This document shows, one piece after another, positions 9,501 to 21,200 of a DNA stretch of 64,000 nucleotides. A program made the translations under genes and the position numbers. Under the pieces are notes generated by a model. The model saw nothing but the letters and a program-made list of their open reading frames with translations. It did not search any database and was not told the origin of the DNA. The stretch spans positions 365,001 to 429,000 of the forward strand of contig NZ_JAUFQT010000001.1 of the NCBI RefSeq assembly GCF_030409905.1, written 5' to 3'. Source of the DNA: Echinicola jeungdonensis. GTDB taxonomy: Bacteria > Bacteroidota > Bacteroidia > Cytophagales > Cyclobacteriaceae. The stretch's first letter is position 1. Each line of letters opens with the position of its first letter.

Positions 9501-10540
9501 ATGATTATCCGCAATCATGCCAGTAAGGATAAATGGAAGCAATAATGAGCCGGTCAAAAAGTTTTTGACCGAAATATTTTCTGTTGAGCTTATAACTAAA
9601 CTCATCAAGATAGTTTTGCATCATCCTTTCACTTATCATATGGTATGTCTGCAGCTGTTTCTTTAAATTACTTATGGCTATATGAACCCATTTGAGGTTA
9701 AAATGGCCTTTATCAGTTCCAGAGACCTCTCTGACATGAACCTCAATACAGTCACCCAGATCTGAGAAGGTGGTACTCTTATCTGTTTGAAGCACTGAGT
9801 CCTGATCAATGAATTCTTTGACCAGACCTTGGGCTGTTTTTGCCTCTAAGTTCTTTATCTTCTTCATTTTAAAATATCTACAGCTCTTTTCAAGCTTTCC
9901 GGATTCAGGGTTTTCTAAAACTGTCGATTCGGCCATTACCGCTACAATGGACTGTTTTTGACTGCCCCTGCCTCTTTTGAGCTTGTTTTGGGATTTGGCT
10001 TTGGTGGCTTTTCCTACAAAGGCCTCATCATATTCTACCATATCCTCAAGCCTATAGATATCATCGCGTTGTCCCATGACCTTCCTGAGTTTATGGTACA
10101 TCCTGAAAACAGGTTCATACCGCTTCATCCCAAGCTGCCTTTGTAGCTCTGAGGCACTGAAGCTCTTCTTAGTGGCGGTTATGAAGGTCATGGCCAGCAG
10201 CCAGGTCCTAATTGGAAGGTTGCTGTTTTCCATAACAGTACCACTCTTGATGCTGGTCCTGAACCCACATGAAGCACATTGAAAGGACTTCTTGTTTTCA
10301 AGCCAATAATGACGGTTACAGCTGCACCGTTTGCAAATGATGCCCGATTTTGTCCTTTGTTCTCTAATGAACTTAATACAGGAAGACTCGTCAGGAAACC
10401 GATTAATGAAGTTGATTATATTCATGGTCAAAACCGTTTATTTTGACCCAATTTATACAGAGTAATAACTTAACTAAAGCTATTGACACTAACTGTCACT
10501 TTTAATTTATTTGGCTACTGGTGTCATTGCGGATATACAT
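9501..10540 (-). mobile_element. IS1595-family insertion sequence, about 1040 bp, complete
   Basis: The ends are imperfect inverted repeats: ATGATTATCCGCAATCATG on the left, and on the reverse of the right ATGTATATCCGCAATGACA, both continuing into CCAGTA. One intact transposase gene fills the element, and its last codons lie within the left repeat. A direct repeat borders both ends, so the copy looks recent. It sits between hppA and a quinone oxidoreductase gene. Confidence 0.85.
9505..10431 (-). CDS. IS1595-family transposase
   Basis: The 308-residue protein has an N-terminal zinc ribbon (CKRCSCNRHYW, then FQCASCGFR; four-Cys pattern, about residues 33-57). An ISXO2-like DDE catalytic domain follows, with candidate acidic residues in YDEAFVGK, in LQTDKSTTFSDL and in the C-terminal part (NYLDEFSYKLNRKYF, which resembles the family's end motif). 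Length fits the family. The reading frame is complete, although genes on both sides are frameshifted. The stop codon falls inside the left terminal repeat. It moves the element by cut-and-paste or copy-out transposition. Confidence 0.9.
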   Translation of the reverse strand: MTMNIINFINRFPDESSCIKFIREQRTKSGIICKRCSCNRHYWLENKKSFQCASCGFRTSIKSGTVMENSNLPIRTWLLAMTFITATKKSFSASELQRQLGMKRYEPVFRMYHKLRKVMGQRDDIYRLEDMVEYDEAFVGKATKAKSQNKLKRGRGSQKQSIVAVMAESTVLENPESGKLEKSCRYFKMKKIKNLEAKTAQGLVKEFIDQDSVLQTDKSTTFSDLGDCIEVHVREVSGTDKGHFNLKWVHIAISNLKKQLQTYHMISERMMQNYLDEFSYKLNRKYFGQKLFDRLIIASIYPYWHDCG

Positions 10541-10794
10541 ATATAATAATAAAAATTATTTAATTTCAATTGAATAGATACCAATTAATGGGGCTTTTTA
10601 TTATTAAATATGTACTTGATTCAAAAGAGTTGCTTTAAAATAAAAGAGTCTGTTTTTTTAAAGCGACTCACAAAAAAGTTAAGGAAGGTTAACCTTTATC
10701 TTTTCTTTTGAACGGCCTCTTAATGATCAACCCTTGATGCAGTTTGAACTTTATCTTTCAAAACCTAACTTTATCGTTTTAAGAAACAGATATT

Positions 10795-11783
10795 ATGAAA
10801 GCCATAGTTATTTCTCAGCCAGGAAACCCGAAGTTTTACAAATTCAGGAAAAGCCTGTCCCCAAACCCCTGCCAGGAGAAGTCTTGATTAAAGTCAAAGC
10901 TGCGGGCATAAACAGACCTGATGTCATTCAAAGGAAAGGGTATTACCCTGCTCCTCCCGGAGTTCCTGCCGATATTCCTGGTTTGGAAGTTTCCGGGACC
11001 ATCACCGCCATAGGGGATGGAGTGAATAAATGGAAATTAGGAGATGAGGTCTGTGCACTGATTGCGGGAGGAGGCTATGCAGAATATGTCCAGGCACCTG
11101 CAGAGCAATGCCTTCCCATTCCTGGTGGGGTTTCCCTAATAGATGCTGCTGCATTGCCGGAAACCTTTTTTACTGTTTGGAATAATATATTTGATATAGC
11201 CGATTTCCAAAACGGGGAAACCGTTTTGGTCCATGGAGGAAGCAGCGGGATTGGGGTAACAGCCATTCAGATGATCAAAGCCCTTGGAGGAAAAGTTTTT
11301 GTTACTGCGGGAACAAAGGAGAAATGTAATTTTTGTGAAAAACTGGGAGCGGAAAAAGCTATCAATTACCAAGAGGAAGACTATGAAGAAGAAATTCTCA
11401 AGGCAACAGGCAATGATGGAGTGGATATTATCCTGGATATGATCGGTGGTTCATATGCAGCCAAAAATATCAGGATCCTACGCCCAAAAGGGCGGTTGGT
11501 CATGATCAATTCCATGAAAGGAAAAATAGGGGAAGTGGATTTACTTCAAATCATGAAAAAGCAGCTTGTACTGACTGGAAGCACCCTTAGGGCAAAGCCA
11601 GTGGCGTATAAAGCCAAAATAGCCCAAAACTTAAAAAACCAAGTTTGGCCATTTTTCCCGGAAAAAATCAAGCCCATCATTTATAAGACCTTTCCCCTAC
11701 AAGAGGCCGCAAAGGCCCATGAACTGATGGAAAGCAGCAGGCATATTGGCAAAATCCTTTTGCAGGTTCCGGAGGAGGTTTAA
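10795..11783 (+). pseudogene. NAD(P)H-quinone oxidoreductase (zinc-independent MDR), frameshift near the start
   Basis: The body is a medium-chain reductase of the quinone-oxidoreductase (PIG3-like) group, about 330 residues. It has a GroES-like N-terminal half (GINRPDVIQRKGYYPAPPG) and a Rossmann half with nucleotide-binding VHGGSSGIGVTAIQ. The expected N-terminus, MKAIVISQPG, is at 10795-10824 but out of frame with KPEVLQIQ. One extra A in the AAA run 10824-10826 joins them. The longer frame that opens at 10734 supplies an unrelated 33-residue start and is therefore an artefact. The enzyme reduces quinones or enals with NADPH. Monocistronic, just after the IS. Confidence 0.8.
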
Positions 11784-11871
11784 AAAAGGTTTCCACTTTT
11801 CTGGGGAAGAACAATAAATAAAAACTGAAATAATCCAAAAAAATCAACTTTGTGAAACCTTTTCACTAAAA

Positions 11872-11886
11872 TACATGTATATACAT
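11872..11886. promoter_or_regulatory. overlapping palindromes upstream of pirin
   Basis: TACATGTA (11872-11879) overlaps the 12-bp perfect palindrome ATGTATATACAT (11875-11886), ending 24 bp before the pirin start. It is a possible operator, but A/T-rich palindromes of this size also arise by chance. Confidence 0.3.
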
Positions 11887-11910
11887 ATAAATTAAAAAAA
11901 GGACTTTATC

Positions 11911-12939
11911 ATGAACAATTCCCAAAATGAAGCCATAAAAAAGATCAGGCAATTAGGTTTCCAATGGCAAACCCAGGACCCATTTTTGTTTTGTGCCTAC
12001 CATTTGGACCAATACCCTGAGGGCAATGAAAACCTGGGCCCCAAAGCTTCCTTGGAAGGCAGGAATATTGGTCAGGATTTCACCATTAAAGATGGTTGGC
12101 GAATGTATCATGGCTCCAAAGTTCCGGGGTTCCCAGCCCACCCACATAAAGGTTTTGAAACGGTGACTTTGGTGGAAAAAGGATTGGCAGACCATTCCGA
12201 TTCTCTTGGAGCCGCTGGTAGGTTTGGACAGGGAGATGTGCAATGGATGACTGCTGGAAAGGGTGTGATGCATAGTGAGATGTTTCCTTTGTTGAACCAG
12301 GACAAAGAAAATCCATTATTGCTTTTCCAACTTTGGCTCAATTTGCCCAAAGCTAGCAAGAATGTCTCTCCCCATTTCAAAATGTTATGGGCAGAAGATA
12401 TTCCAGTACATACCATTACGGATGAAGAAGGAAGGAAAACAAAGATAAAAGTGGTGGCTGGGAAAATTGGCGAAACCCAGGCCCTCCCTCCTAATCCGGA
12501 TTCTTGGGCTGCTGACCCTGAAAACCATGTAGCCATCTGGACCATCAAGGTGGAACCATATGCAAAATGGACCTTGCCAGCAGCTGTAAAAGAAGCCAAT
12601 AGAAGTTTGTTTTTCTATAAAGGGGACAAGCTCAATACTGAGGGTTACGAAATTCCGGAAGGGCATTCTATTGATTTACAAGGGGACAAAGCTATCAGCT
12701 TTGTCAATGGAGAGGAACCTGCGGAATTGTTATTCTTGCAAGGCAAACCAATTGGTGAACCTGTAGTTCAACATGGCCCCTTTGTTATGAATAATATGGA
12801 TGAGATTTATGAAGCCATTCGGGATTTTCAAAACACCCAATTTGGAGGTTGGCCCTGGCCCAATAATGAACCTACCCACCCCAAAGAAAAAGGTCGGTTT
12901 GCAAAGCATGCTAATGGTAAAGTAGAGGAAAAAGGTTAA
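11911..12939 (+). CDS. pirin family protein
   Basis: This 342-residue bicupin is slightly longer than the usual 280-300. The N-terminal cupin carries the metal-binding histidines in [17 protein letters not shown] and the matching GVMHSEMF. The second cupin domain occupies about residues 190-300. Pirins bind Fe and can act as quercetin dioxygenases or redox-sensing cofactors; which applies here is unknown. The C-terminal tail ([19 protein letters not shown]) is characteristic of the family. The frame is intact, although genes on both sides have defects. A hairpin terminator follows. Confidence 0.9.
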   Translation: MNNSQNEAIKKIRQLGFQWQTQDPFLFCAYHLDQYPEGNENLGPKASLEGRNIGQDFTIKDGWRMYHGSKVPGFPAHPHKGFETVTLVEKGLADHSDSLGAAGRFGQGDVQWMTAGKGVMHSEMFPLLNQDKENPLLLFQLWLNLPKASKNVSPHFKMLWAEDIPVHTITDEEGRKTKIKVVAGKIGETQALPPNPDSWAADPENHVAIWTIKVEPYAKWTLPAAVKEANRSLFFYKGDKLNTEGYEIPEGHSIDLQGDKAISFVNGEEPAELLFLQGKPIGEPVVQHGPFVMNNMDEIYEAIRDFQNTQFGGWPWPNNEPTHPKEKGRFAKHANGKVEEKG

Positions 12940-12957
12940 TCCATCCATTTCAATAAC

Positions 12958-12990
12958 ATCCCTTGGCAAAAGTTTCCCAAGGGATTTTTT
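12958..12990 (+). terminator. intrinsic terminator after pirin
   Basis: ATCCCTTGG (12958-12966) pairs with CCAAGGGAT (12977-12985) around a 10-nt loop and is followed by TTTTT. It lies 19 bp past the pirin stop. Confidence 0.85.
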
Positions 12991-13137
12991 ATTGCTGACA
13001 ACCAGCAAAATACAATTTAAAATTTAATTTTTTTTCAAATAATTTCATACATGTTGTGACACTCCTTCCATATTCCCCGTCTGGTTTTCAGTGAGCGCGC
13101 CACCATTTTTTTCATTTACAAAAAGAAATACTTTATC

Positions 13138-13617
13138 ATGAAATTTACATTTAAAAATCTTTTTTCCTTTTTATTAACTGGAATTGTGGCAACTACTTTA
13201 GTTTCCTGTGAAAATGAGGATGAATGCTTTTCTCCTCCTGAGTCTTTCAAATTGACCTTGATAAATGTTGACGGGGAAGATATTTATGGAGGTGAAGAAC
13301 CTGCCTTTAACCCTGAAAACATTCGAATTTATTTTATCAATATAGATGAAAATGAAGAGGAGGTGGAATTTAACTTCCAAACTCAGGAGGAAGGCCCTTC
13401 CTATATTGAAAGTTTATCCCTTTCTGAAGAAAGCCTGGCAGAATAAGATGAATTTTTCCTGGAGATTTCAGAAGAAACTACCATTAACTTGAATATTGTG
13501 GCGGAAAAAGTGGTGGAAGAAGGCTGTACCAGTCATCCCTTTACAGAAATAAAAGCTAATGGTGAAGACCTAAGTAAGGATAAAGGCATTTATTCTTTGA
13601 CTATTGACGCCGAATAA
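13138..13617 (+). pseudogene. small lipoprotein of unknown function with an in-frame stop codon
   Basis: The frame starts MKFTFKNLFSFLLTG and has a lipoprotein signal with lipobox LVSC (Cys23). After an acidic, beta-rich stretch it meets TAA at 13444-13446. The same frame then runs on with matching acidic composition (DEFFLEISEETTINLNIVAE, then KVVEEGCTSHPFTEI) to a second TAA at 13615-13617, giving 159 codons in all. The continuation contains a second Cys that could pair with an early one (ECFSPP). A substitution or paired indel at codon 103 is the simplest explanation. A genuine 102-residue protein is less likely. Function not recognised. Confidence 0.6.
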
Positions 13618-13652
13618 ACCCAGAATTTGAACCAGAGTCAAATCAAATCTCT

Positions 13653-13679
13653 AAAGGGGAATCCATAGGATTCCTCTTT
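13653..13679. terminator. hairpin terminator between lipoprotein and glycerate kinase
   Basis: AAAGGGGAATCC (13653-13664) pairs with GGATTCCTCTTT (13668-13679), with one G-T wobble and a 3-nt loop, followed by AATTTTTATTT on the plus strand. It reaches the last bases of the convergent glycerate kinase gene. Confidence 0.7.
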
Positions 13680-14811
13680 AATTTTTATTTTGGCATTCAA
13701 TTTTTTTTGAATGCCCCCCCTTAAAAAATGCCTTTACTTTTTGCTCTAAATTATTTTCCGCTTCCTTTTTAATATTTCCCTGGCCCTCTTTCAATGCAGG
13801 TAATGTGATCACTTTATAAAAACCACTTTCTTTTCCCTCTTCACCGGATGTTATTAAAATTGTTTTTTTATTACATTTTTTGGCCAACTGTAACAATTCA
13901 AATGGGCCTTTTCCAGCAGCTGATTGGGCATCAAAATGGCCTTCCCCTGTAATCACCAAATCCGCTTCTTTTATTTTTGCTTCCATATGGACCTGTTCAA
14001 AAAAGTAGGTTGCTCCAGGGAATACCTCCACGGGAAAAAAGGCACTCAAGCCCAGGGCAATTCCTCCAGCCGCTCCAAAACCTGGTTGATCAGCTAGCTT
14101 CCGAATAGATTTCTTTTTCAGCAATTCGAAAACCCTTATTGAACCCTTTTCAAATTCCTTTAAATCATCTTCCAATAATCCTTTTTGTGGGCCAAAAACT
14201 GGTATGGCTCCCTTTTCCCCAAAAAAGTAATTATTGACATCACAGAGGCAAGTAAAACTTAGTTTATAGTTTCTTGGAGGCCTTTGTATGTGGGCAATCC
14301 GGGATAAAAAACCTAGACTAAATTGGGGAATTTCCCTTCCATTTTGGTCCAAAAAAAGAAATCCCAAAGCCCTAAGAATCCCTGTTCCCATATCCACCGA
14401 AGCACTTCCCCCTAGCCCCAAAACGATATGGTTTATTCCTAATTCACTCAGTTTTTTAATCAATTCCCCTGTACCATAACTGCTCGTCACCTTTGCATCC
14501 CGTTCATAAGCTTCAAGCCATTTTATCCCTGATACCGTAGAAACATCCAAATAGGCAACTTTTTTACCCGTGTCAAAATACACTTTCCCGGTAACAGGCT
14601 TTCCAATTGCATTCAATGCAATAATTTCCAAAGACTGTACACACAGGGAACTGGCTAGCAAATCACAGGTACCATCTCCCCCATCAGCTATAGGGGCTAA
14701 GTTTGTTTGGGCATCAGGAATTGCAGATTCAATGGCTTTTTGGATAATAATTGCAGCCTGGTCTGCCTCAATGGTTCCTTTGAAAGCATTGGGTGCTACC
14801 AGGATTTTCAT
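13678..14811 (-). CDS. glycerate kinase (GarK/GlxK type-1 family)
   Basis: The 377-residue enzyme phosphorylates glycerate with ATP, feeding it into glycolysis or serine metabolism. It begins MKILVAPNAFKGT, the family's usual N-terminus. Motifs include IADGGDGTCDLL, the glycine-rich LGLGGSASVDMGTG and LVITGEGHFDAQS. An in-frame start 8 codons upstream (14835) exists, but the ATG at 14811 is preferred because it matches the family. It also overlaps the preceding stop as ATGA, indicating translational coupling to the symporter gene. Position of phosphorylation (2- or 3-) is not determined. The C-terminal tail is Lys/Cys-rich and shows no domain. Confidence 0.9.
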   Translation of the reverse strand: MKILVAPNAFKGTIEADQAAIIIQKAIESAIPDAQTNLAPIADGGDGTCDLLASSLCVQSLEIIALNAIGKPVTGKVYFDTGKKVAYLDVSTVSGIKWLEAYERDAKVTSSYGTGELIKKLSELGINHIVLGLGGSASVDMGTGILRALGFLFLDQNGREIPQFSLGFLSRIAHIQRPPRNYKLSFTCLCDVNNYFFGEKGAIPVFGPQKGLLEDDLKEFEKGSIRVFELLKKKSIRKLADQPGFGAAGGIALGLSAFFPVEVFPGATYFFEQVHMEAKIKEADLVITGEGHFDAQSAAGKGPFELLQLAKKCNKKTILITSGEEGKESGFYKVITLPALKEGQGNIKKEAENNLEQKVKAFFKGGHSKKIECQNKN

Positions 14812-16163
14812 TTTTTCAGATTTTTCATTCTCCAAAAATAATCTTTTGTGGCATCCCTGACCTTGGGAGCCAAATACAAAGCGGATATCATCGTGGGAAA
14901 AGCCATGATGGCATACATTCCATCCACAAAACTCATCACCACTTTTAATGAAACTACTGCTCCACCCACTATGGTAATCAGGTAGAAATAATTATAATAA
15001 TCTGCCCTGTTGGCGCCAAACAAATAGCCGAAGCATTTGTGTCCGTAATAGGAATAGGTAAACATGGTAGAAAGAGCAAAAACCAGTACAGCAACCATAA
15101 GGAAATATTTTCCAGCCCCGGGAATACCACTTTCAAATGCAGAAAGAGTCATCAGCACACCGTCCTTTTCCCCACTTTGCCAGACTCCGGTAACCATTAT
15201 GGTCAAAGCCGTCAAAGTACATACTATTATGGTATCAATAAATGGCCCCAACATGGCAATCAAACCTTCCCTCACTGGTTCTGAATTTTTGGATGCCCCA
15301 TGGACCATAGGGGCCGTACCAATTCCTGCCTCGTTGGAAAAGGCAGCTCTTCTGGCTCCGGTGACAATTACCGCTCCCACAGCCCCACCCATCACTGCTT
15401 TACCGGTAAAAGCATCTTCTATGATAAATAAAAGGGATGAAATCACCTGATCATTGAATTTGAAAAGGATAATCAAAACACTTACAAAGTATAAGGTTAC
15501 CATAAATGGAACGAGTCTGGAGGCCACTGAAGCAATCCTTTTGATCCCCCCCAAGATTACAACGGCCACCAAAACCATCATGGAAACTCCAAGGATCCAC
15601 CTAGTAAGGTTTCCTTTATCCAGGCCATAAGGTTTCAACATCACGACCCTGATCACATCTGTCAATTGATTGGCCTGAAATATAGCCAAAAGTCCCATAA
15701 TCCCGGCCAGGCAAAAGATAACCGCTAATGGTTTCCATTTTTTACCCATGCCCTCTTCTATCACATACATCGGCCCTCCTTGTAAATGCCCAGAACTGTC
15801 TTTGCCACGGTACATAAGGGCCAGGGTACAGGTAAAATATTTGGTAGCCATGCCGACAAATGCAGAAACCCACATCCAAAATATGGCACCCGGGCCTCCT
15901 GTACTGATAGCCAGAGCAACCCCACTGATATTCCCCAGTCCAACGGTGGCAGCAACTGCTGAGGATAGGGCTTGCAAGGAGGTGATATCCCCAATGGCAT
16001 TTGGATCATCAAACTTCCCCCCAGCTATCCTTAATGCGTGCCCAAATTTTGTAAAGGGCAAAAAGCCGGAATATAAAAACAATAAAGAGCCACCTCCCAT
16101 TAGAAGGTACAATAAAGGTTGGCCCCAAATCCAATTACTAAAATCAATGATCAAATCTCCCAT
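14808..16163 (-). CDS. alanine/glycine:cation symporter (AGCS) family protein
   Basis: This 451-residue inner-membrane protein has about 10-11 hydrophobic helices. It shows AGCS motifs such as SLQALSSAVAATVGLGNISG near the N-terminus, GGPGAIFWMWVSAFVGMATK, and GARRAAFSNEAGIGTAPMVH. Members import alanine or glycine with Na+ or H+. Its stop codon overlaps the glycerate kinase start, so the two are co-translated; this hints at use of glycine- or serine-derived carbon through glycerate, but it is inference. The upstream leader holds a hairpin of unknown role. Confidence 0.9.
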   Translation of the reverse strand: MGDLIIDFSNWIWGQPLLYLLMGGGSLLFLYSGFLPFTKFGHALRIAGGKFDDPNAIGDITSLQALSSAVAATVGLGNISGVALAISTGGPGAIFWMWVSAFVGMATKYFTCTLALMYRGKDSSGHLQGGPMYVIEEGMGKKWKPLAVIFCLAGIMGLLAIFQANQLTDVIRVVMLKPYGLDKGNLTRWILGVSMMVLVAVVILGGIKRIASVASRLVPFMVTLYFVSVLIILFKFNDQVISSLLFIIEDAFTGKAVMGGAVGAVIVTGARRAAFSNEAGIGTAPMVHGASKNSEPVREGLIAMLGPFIDTIIVCTLTALTIMVTGVWQSGEKDGVLMTLSAFESGIPGAGKYFLMVAVLVFALSTMFTYSYYGHKCFGYLFGANRADYYNYFYLITIVGGAVVSLKVVMSFVDGMYAIMAFPTMISALYLAPKVRDATKDYFWRMKNLKK

Positions 16164-18954
<2,791 letters not shown>

Positions 18955-19080
18955 AAAGGTGTCCATGAATCCGCCTCAGCGGACAATTTTATTTGGATTA
19001 ACTCGAATTTTAATGGAAATAATCTTTTTGATAAAAATTTTATTTTTCATCAAAAGGTAGAGAACTCCCATTGAAAGCAA

Positions 19081-19112
19081 AAAAAGGTGATGCTGAAAAG
19101 TATCACCTTTTT
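19081..19112. terminator. bidirectional terminator after katG
   Basis: AAAAAGGTGAT (19081-19091) pairs perfectly with ATCACCTTTTT (19102-19112) around a 10-nt loop, with A and T tracts on the two sides. Confidence 0.75.
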
Positions 19113-19243
19113 CTTTACCATCTAATTTTGGATAATATTGATCAATCAGGATGTTGTGAAATACCTGCCTGGAATAGTTAAAAAAATTTGTGACGGCAAC
19201 AAGCACAAGAGATTCACCCCCTACCTTTCAATCTTATTAAATG

Positions 19244-19276
19244 AAAAAAAGGAAACTAAAAAAGCCTCCTTTTTTT
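19244..19276. terminator. terminator-like hairpin before the GH43 gene end
   Basis: AAAAAAAGGA (19244-19253) pairs with TCCTTTTTTT (19267-19276) around a 13-nt A-rich loop. It lies 65 bp beyond the stop of the minus-strand GH43 gene. The stem is weak in G/C. Confidence 0.45.
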
Positions 19277-19340
19277 ATGATATTCGAGAATCGAACACAA
19301 TGCTAAACAATAGTCAAATCATTTAAATAATAGTCAAAAT

Positions 19341-20558
19341 TTACTTTTTAGATGCCTCAATAAGCATTTTGTTGATTTTAAGCATCTTTTGGGTTTTGCT
19401 TGATTTGGAGAGAACAACATCGGCCTTCTCTTTGAGAGCCTTTATTTTTCTAAACTGTTTTGCAGTAAAATCCGATTTAGGCGTTTGTTCAATTTCATGC
19501 AGGGTGAGCTTCAGTTTTGACCAAGCTTCCAAACGACTTCGTTCTTTATCAGTAATATGCATTACTGATCCATGACGGGGGGTGAAATTACCCTCTGTGG
19601 CCGTATTCTGCACAAAGGTGAAATTTTTCAAATCATCACTCTTACAGAACTGGTAATAGCCTTTTATATAGCAGTCATACATCAGGATATACTCATCAGA
19701 ACCAATCAAAGGAAAAACGCTTGAACCTTCTACAGGGGCTTCCTCGGTGTTATGAAGGTGTCGATATTCAATATCATAAGGACCAGTAAGGTTTTTACTT
19801 GTTGCACGCATCACTCCATTATTGGTTCGGAATCCATTATTATCAGCAGGAATTCCTTCATCCTTAAAGAAAAGCACAAATTCATTGTTTTTATGGTCAA
19901 AAACGATGTCCCCATCAATGGCTGCTGTTCCAAAATCAAAGAGCAACTTAGGCTCAGTGATGTCAGTAAAATCTTCATTTACATAGGAATAAAAAATCTT
20001 GAAATAGGGTTGATAACGATCTCCAACTGGATATTCCCAATCATGCCTTCCAATAGAATAGTAAATCAAATATTGTTCCTTTTCCGGGTCCCAGATAGTT
20101 TGTGGTGCCCAAACGGCATGTAGATTTTCCCTGTCAAAGCCTTCCAAATCAGGAAACCTTGTTGGAAAGTCAATATTAGTATGCTCCCAGTGGAGTAGAT
20201 CTGTACTTTTCATTAGCACAAGCCCATCATTACTTTGCCATCCTTCACTGGACCTCATATCAGTCAATACCATATAGAAAGTTTTACCATCCTCTGCTCG
20301 CATGATATGGGGATCGCGGATGCTTTTTTTCAAGGCAATTTTATCTGAGGAAATGACTGGCCGCCCATCGTTCAGGGACTTATAATTCAATCCATCCTCG
20401 CTAATGGCATAGCGGACCTGTTCCCCTTCTGGGGTATTATTGGAAAAAAATGCAAAAAGATAACTGCTATAGGGGGATTTTCCTGCTTGTTGTGCCTCTG
20501 CAAGGTATGGAGTTACTGCCAAAACAAAGGGCAGGACTGTTTTTATCAGGGTTTTCAT
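19341..20558 (-). CDS. exported GH43-family-like glycosidase
   Basis: This 405-residue protein has a signal peptide (about 1-22, TPYLAEAQQ) and a five-bladed propeller of the GH43/62/68 kind. The expected acidic triad can be assigned: Asp82 in RDPHIM, Asp215 in AAIDGDIVF and Glu277 in APVEGSSVF. Trp- and Tyr-rich blades (WAPQTIWDPEKEQYLIYYS) fit arabinanase- or xylosidase-type members. The last 60 residues form a Lys-rich helical tail (EQTPKSDFTAKQFRKIKAL) outside the propeller. Substrate unknown; arabinose- or galactose-containing polysaccharides are plausible. A good -7 element (TATATTTG, 20592-20599 on the reverse strand) precedes it. It lies among two further GH43-type genes. Confidence 0.82.
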   Translation of the reverse strand: MKTLIKTVLPFVLAVTPYLAEAQQAGKSPYSSYLFAFFSNNTPEGEQVRYAISEDGLNYKSLNDGRPVISSDKIALKKSIRDPHIMRAEDGKTFYMVLTDMRSSEGWQSNDGLVLMKSTDLLHWEHTNIDFPTRFPDLEGFDRENLHAVWAPQTIWDPEKEQYLIYYSIGRHDWEYPVGDRYQPYFKIFYSYVNEDFTDITEPKLLFDFGTAAIDGDIVFDHKNNEFVLFFKDEGIPADNNGFRTNNGVMRATSKNLTGPYDIEYRHLHNTEEAPVEGSSVFPLIGSDEYILMYDCYIKGYYQFCKSDDLKNFTFVQNTATEGNFTPRHGSVMHITDKERSRLEAWSKLKLTLHEIEQTPKSDFTAKQFRKIKALKEKADVVLSKSSKTQKMLKINKMLIEASKK

Positions 20559-21200
20559 TTTAATTACGTGTATTTTTTACATTTATTTCAACAAATATAA
20601 AAATGATTTTCATTCAAGCCATTTTTATTTAAGCTTGTTTCATTACCAACTATGATAACAACCATATTATCCCCCTTGTTTTAACTAGTATTTAATTTCA
20701 AATCTGCTACCCTATTTAATGGGAATATTTAATTTTTTGATCCAAATCATCCATTTAATTGACACAAATCATAGTAATAAAAGGAAAATCCTAGGAAATT
20801 AATGTCATAGAACTCTGAAATACACCCAATACTGATCTATTAATGATACCTACTTCAGAGGGTAACGGCAATACTGAAGGGAAAAATAAAGCAATTAATA
20901 AAAATTTAAACCTAAGTTGATGCCTTCTTTTTCATCCACTCCCTAACACAATGAAGATTGAAGGTTAAACATATTTGGTGAATTTATTCTCTTTGTTTTA
21001 TGGTCTTTTCTCAAATTTTTAAGGGAAAAGTTGATTATCATTTACACCAACTGACTGGGGATAATAATATAAGTTATAGAAATACCCCCTTTGTGCATCA
21101 ATATCGTGAAACGTAATTTTTAAGCGATAACCTTGTTCTTAGTGAATACAGAACCATTCAAAGCAAGGCTTTCCAGATTTACCACCATCAAAAAAAACTC
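20559..21200. other. 642-bp divergent intergenic region
   Basis: A/T-rich with no coding frame of note. It holds the probable GH43 promoter element TATATTTG (minus strand, 20592-20599). I see no RNA gene, clear repeat or operator in the rest. Confidence 0.45.

Larger units (their letters stand above)
9490..10550. repeat. target-site duplication flanking the IS element
   Basis: TATATAATAAT occurs at 9490-9500 and again at 10540-10550, immediately outside the inverted ends. IS1595-family elements usually duplicate 8 bp; the longer match here (10-11 bp) includes chance A/T matches, so the exact duplication is ambiguous by a few bases. Confidence 0.75.
18955..19340. other. 386-bp convergent intergenic region with two hairpins
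   Basis: No gene is supported; a 62-codon frame in it lacks homology features. It contains two terminator-like hairpins (19081-19112 and 19244-19276) and an AT-rich imperfect hairpin around 19026-19055 (TTTTGAT paired with ATCAAAA). Confidence 0.5.

Noticed and set aside
9505-10431. Possible cargo gene or CRISPR-associated transposon
   Set aside because: The element holds one transposase only, with ordinary IS ends.
12108-12599. 163-codon open frame antisense to pirin
   Set aside because: Overlaps a clear pirin with intact cupin motifs; no start context or family features.
19138-19326. 62-codon open frame between katG and the GH43 gene
   Set aside because: Runs through a terminator hairpin and has no protein-like features.
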